Origin: JANNRR01 sp031401675
GTDB lineage: Bacteria > Pseudomonadota > Alphaproteobacteria > Rhodobacterales > Rhodobacteraceae
DNA: 64,000 nt
Assembly (NCBI GenBank): GCA_031401675.1
Contig: JANNRR010000150.1
Span: forward strand, 13,533-77,532
Direction: 5' to 3'
The notes under the pieces were generated by a model that saw only the letters and a program-made list of their open reading frames with translations, was not told where the DNA came from and searched no databases. Made by a program: the position numbers and the translations under genes. Shown one piece after another: positions 62,231 to 64,000 of the stretch. Position 1 is the first letter of the stretch. Each line of letters begins with the position of its first letter.

Positions 62231-63907
62231 ATGGCCGTCAAGTCTGATATCGAGATTGCGCGCGAAGCCCGGAAAAAGCCTATCATGGAGGTGGGGGCCA
62301 AGCTGGGCATTCCGGCAGAGCATCTGCTGCCCTATGGCCACGACAAGGCCAAGGTCGGGCAGACTTTCATCAATTCGATCGCCGCGAACCCGAAGGGCAA
62401 GCTGATCCTGGTTACCGCCATCAACCCGACCCCGGCGGGCGAAGGCAAGACCACGACGACGGTTGGTCTGGGCGACGGCCTGAACCGTATCGGCAAGAAG
62501 GCCGTGGTCTGCATCCGCGAGGCGTCGCTTGGCCCGAACTTCGGGATGAAGGGCGGGGCGGCGGGCGGCGGCTATGCCCAGGTGGTGCCGATGGATGACA
62601 TGAACCTGCATTTCACAGGCGATTTCCACGCGATCACCTCGGCGCACAACCTCCTTAGCGCGATGATCGACAACCACATCTATTGGGGCAACGAACTGGA
62701 TATCGACGCCCGCCGCATCGTCTGGCGGCGCGTGATGGATATGAACGACCGCGCCCTGCGCGACATCGTGGTCAACCTTGGCGGTGTAGCCAACGGTTTT
62801 CCCCGTCAGACCGGCTTTGACATCACGGTGGCGTCCGAGGTGATGGTGATCCTGTGTCTGTCGAACGATCTGGCTGATCTGGAAAAGCGGCTTGGCGACA
62901 TCGTCGTGGCCTACCGCCGCGACAAGACCCCGGTCTATTGCCGTGACATCAAGGCCGACGGCGCGATGGCGGTTCTGCTCAAGGACGCGATGCAGCCCAA
63001 TCTGGTGCAGACGCTGGAAAACAACCCGGCCTTCGTACATGGCGGCCCGTTCGCCAACATCGCACATGGCTGCAATTCGGTGATCGCAACCAACACTGCG
63101 CTGCGGCTGGGCGAATATGTGGTGACCGAGGCCGGATTCGGTGCCGATCTGGGGGCCGAGAAGTTCTTTGACATCAAGTGCCGCAAGGCCGGGCTGAAAC
63201 CGGCGGCGGCGGTGATCGTGGCCACGGTCCGCGCGATGAAGATGAACGGCGGCGTGGCCAAGGCCGACCTTGGTCCGGAAAATGTAGCGGCCGTGCAGAA
63301 AGGTTGTGCCAATCTGGGCCGGCATGTTGCAAATGTGAAAGGCTTCGGCGTGCCGGTGGTTGTGGCGATCAACCATTTCATCTCGGACACCGATGCCGAG
63401 ATTCAGGCCGTAAAGGACTATGTGGCCGGGCAGGGGGCCGAGGCCATCCTGTGCAAGCACTGGGCGCATGGTTCTGCCGGGATCGAGGAACTGGCGCACA
63501 AGGTGGTGGCGCTGGCCGAAAGCGGTGCCGCCAGCTTTGCGCCGCTTTACCCCGATGACATGCCGCTGTTCCAGAAGATCGAGACCATCGCCAAGCGCAT
63601 CTATCATGCCGACGAGGTGCTGGCCGACAAATCGATCCGCGATCAACTGCGGGCCTGGGAGGGGGCGGGCTACGGCCATCTGCCGATCTGCATGGCCAAG
63701 ACCCAATACAGCTTCACCACCGACCCGAACGTGCGCGGCGCCCCCACAGGTCACTCGGTTCCTGTGCGCGAAGTGCGGTTGTCGGCGGGGGCCGGTTTCA
63801 TCGTGGCAATCTGCGGCGAGATCATGACCATGCCCGGCCTGCCCAAGGTGCCCTCGGCCCAGACCATCCGGCTGAACGACGCGGGCCAGATCGACGGGCT
63901 GTTCTGA
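62231..63907 (+). CDS. fhs: Formate-tetrahydrofolate ligase
   Basis: ATP-dependent synthesis of 10-formyl-THF for one-carbon metabolism. From ATG 62231 (GGGAGAGACCT before it) the protein has 558 residues, the usual length. Motifs: the P-loop PTPAGEGKTTTTVGL, REASLGPNFGMKGGAAGGG, AITSAHNLLSA and EAGFGADLGAEKFFDIKCR, all hallmarks of the family. It suits serine/glycine and purine synthesis, and the cell also has purD in this window. No folD or purU gene is visible before the window edge. The gene ends 93 bases from the window edge, with a possible further gene after it. Confidence 0.97.
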   Translation: MAVKSDIEIAREARKKPIMEVGAKLGIPAEHLLPYGHDKAKVGQTFINSIAANPKGKLILVTAINPTPAGEGKTTTTVGLGDGLNRIGKKAVVCIREASLGPNFGMKGGAAGGGYAQVVPMDDMNLHFTGDFHAITSAHNLLSAMIDNHIYWGNELDIDARRIVWRRVMDMNDRALRDIVVNLGGVANGFPRQTGFDITVASEVMVILCLSNDLADLEKRLGDIVVAYRRDKTPVYCRDIKADGAMAVLLKDAMQPNLVQTLENNPAFVHGGPFANIAHGCNSVIATNTALRLGEYVVTEAGFGADLGAEKFFDIKCRKAGLKPAAAVIVATVRAMKMNGGVAKADLGPENVAAVQKGCANLGRHVANVKGFGVPVVVAINHFISDTDAEIQAVKDYVAGQGAEAILCKHWAHGSAGIEELAHKVVALAESGAASFAPLYPDDMPLFQKIETIAKRIYHADEVLADKSIRDQLRAWEGAGYGHLPICMAKTQYSFTTDPNVRGAPTGHSVPVREVRLSAGAGFIVAICGEIMTMPGLPKVPSAQTIRLNDAGQIDGLF

Positions 63908-63979
63908 TCAAGGTGTCGCGTTGTCCTTTCGGGATGCCTTGGCTATGAGGTGGGCACCCAAAGCGACCGCGAGGCTGCG

Positions 63980-64000
63980 ATGAAGACCCCGGATGACTGC
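63980..64000 (+). CDS. Start of a further gene (only seven codons)
   Basis: An ATG at 63980 with GAGG six bases before it opens a frame MKTPDDC to the window end. Placement right after fhs and the good ribosome binding site suggest a co-oriented gene. A chorismate mutase-type gene often follows fhs in this order as far as I recall, but seven residues cannot show that. Confidence 0.35.

Overview
The window is a GC-rich, gene-dense chromosomal stretch that looks like an alphaproteobacterium of the order Rhodobacterales. The evidence is the gene set itself: a ferredoxin very close to FdVI of Rhodobacter capsulatus, phosphatidylcholine synthase with the Pcs-type motif, an hflK-hflC-DUF2065-degP run, ruvCAB next to ybgC-tolQRAB-pal-cpoB-tilS-ftsH, an XerC/DUF484/PriA cluster, a CtrA-type site (TTAA-N7-TTAA) and alphaproteobacterial heat-shock promoter motifs. 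Short stop/start overlaps (GTGA, ATGA, TGATG) join many operon members. GTG and TTG starts with good ribosome binding sites are common. No rRNA, tRNA, CRISPR array, insertion sequence or complete prophage is visible.

Layout. 1-3.4 kb: end of an M19 dipeptidase gene, L-serine ammonia-lyase and a MntH Mn(II) transporter with a Mur-box-like palindrome at its start. 3.7-9.9 kb: rpiA-gor, then the membrane quality-control run hflK-hflC-DUF2065 and the protease gene degP, which has an apparently perfect RpoH promoter. 9.9-13.4 kb: two secreted or lipoprotein genes, a fragment encoding only the OB-fold of error-prone polymerase DnaE2, ferredoxin fdxE, and purD divergent from xseA. 15.2-21.5 kb is the most accessory part: an orphan RTX Ca-binding protein, a secreted hypothetical, a CtrA site followed by a 763-residue beta-helix (pectate-lyase-3) protein resembling phage or GTA spikes, a hybrid kinase with a degenerate ATPase domain, and a HugZ-like FMN-binding protein. 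21.5-27.4 kb: SulP transporter, an acetyl-CoA synthetase gene broken by one apparent frameshift, and an MHS-family transporter carrying an unusual ~150-residue insert.

27.9-34.1 kb: truA, ycjX-GNAT-ycjF, an isolated methyltransferase behind an AT-rich leader, and an FAD monooxygenase. 34.3-42.7 kb: ileS, ogt, pcs, xerC, DUF484 and priA. 42.8-47.5 kb: a secreted orphan with a strong sigma-70-type promoter and a long leader, an MFS transporter, msrA, prmA, a small membrane protein and a DUF1127 gene. 47.8-59.5 kb: ruvCAB, a 24-residue lipoprotein, the whole Tol-Pal cell-envelope system, tilS and ftsH. 59.7-64 kb: corA, a Tam-like methyltransferase, a MOSC protein, fhs and the first codons of another gene.

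Functional themes. HflK/HflC normally restrain FtsH, and DegP handles misfolded periplasmic proteins. The window holds all of these, and RpoH-type promoter motifs precede degP and (more weakly) ftsH, so they may form one heat-shock membrane-proteostasis set. No complete unknown system was found. The best leads for new biology are the CtrA-box/beta-helix spike pair, the OB-fold remnant of DnaE2, the kinase lacking ATP-binding residues, the transporter insert and the tiny Tol-adjacent lipoprotein.
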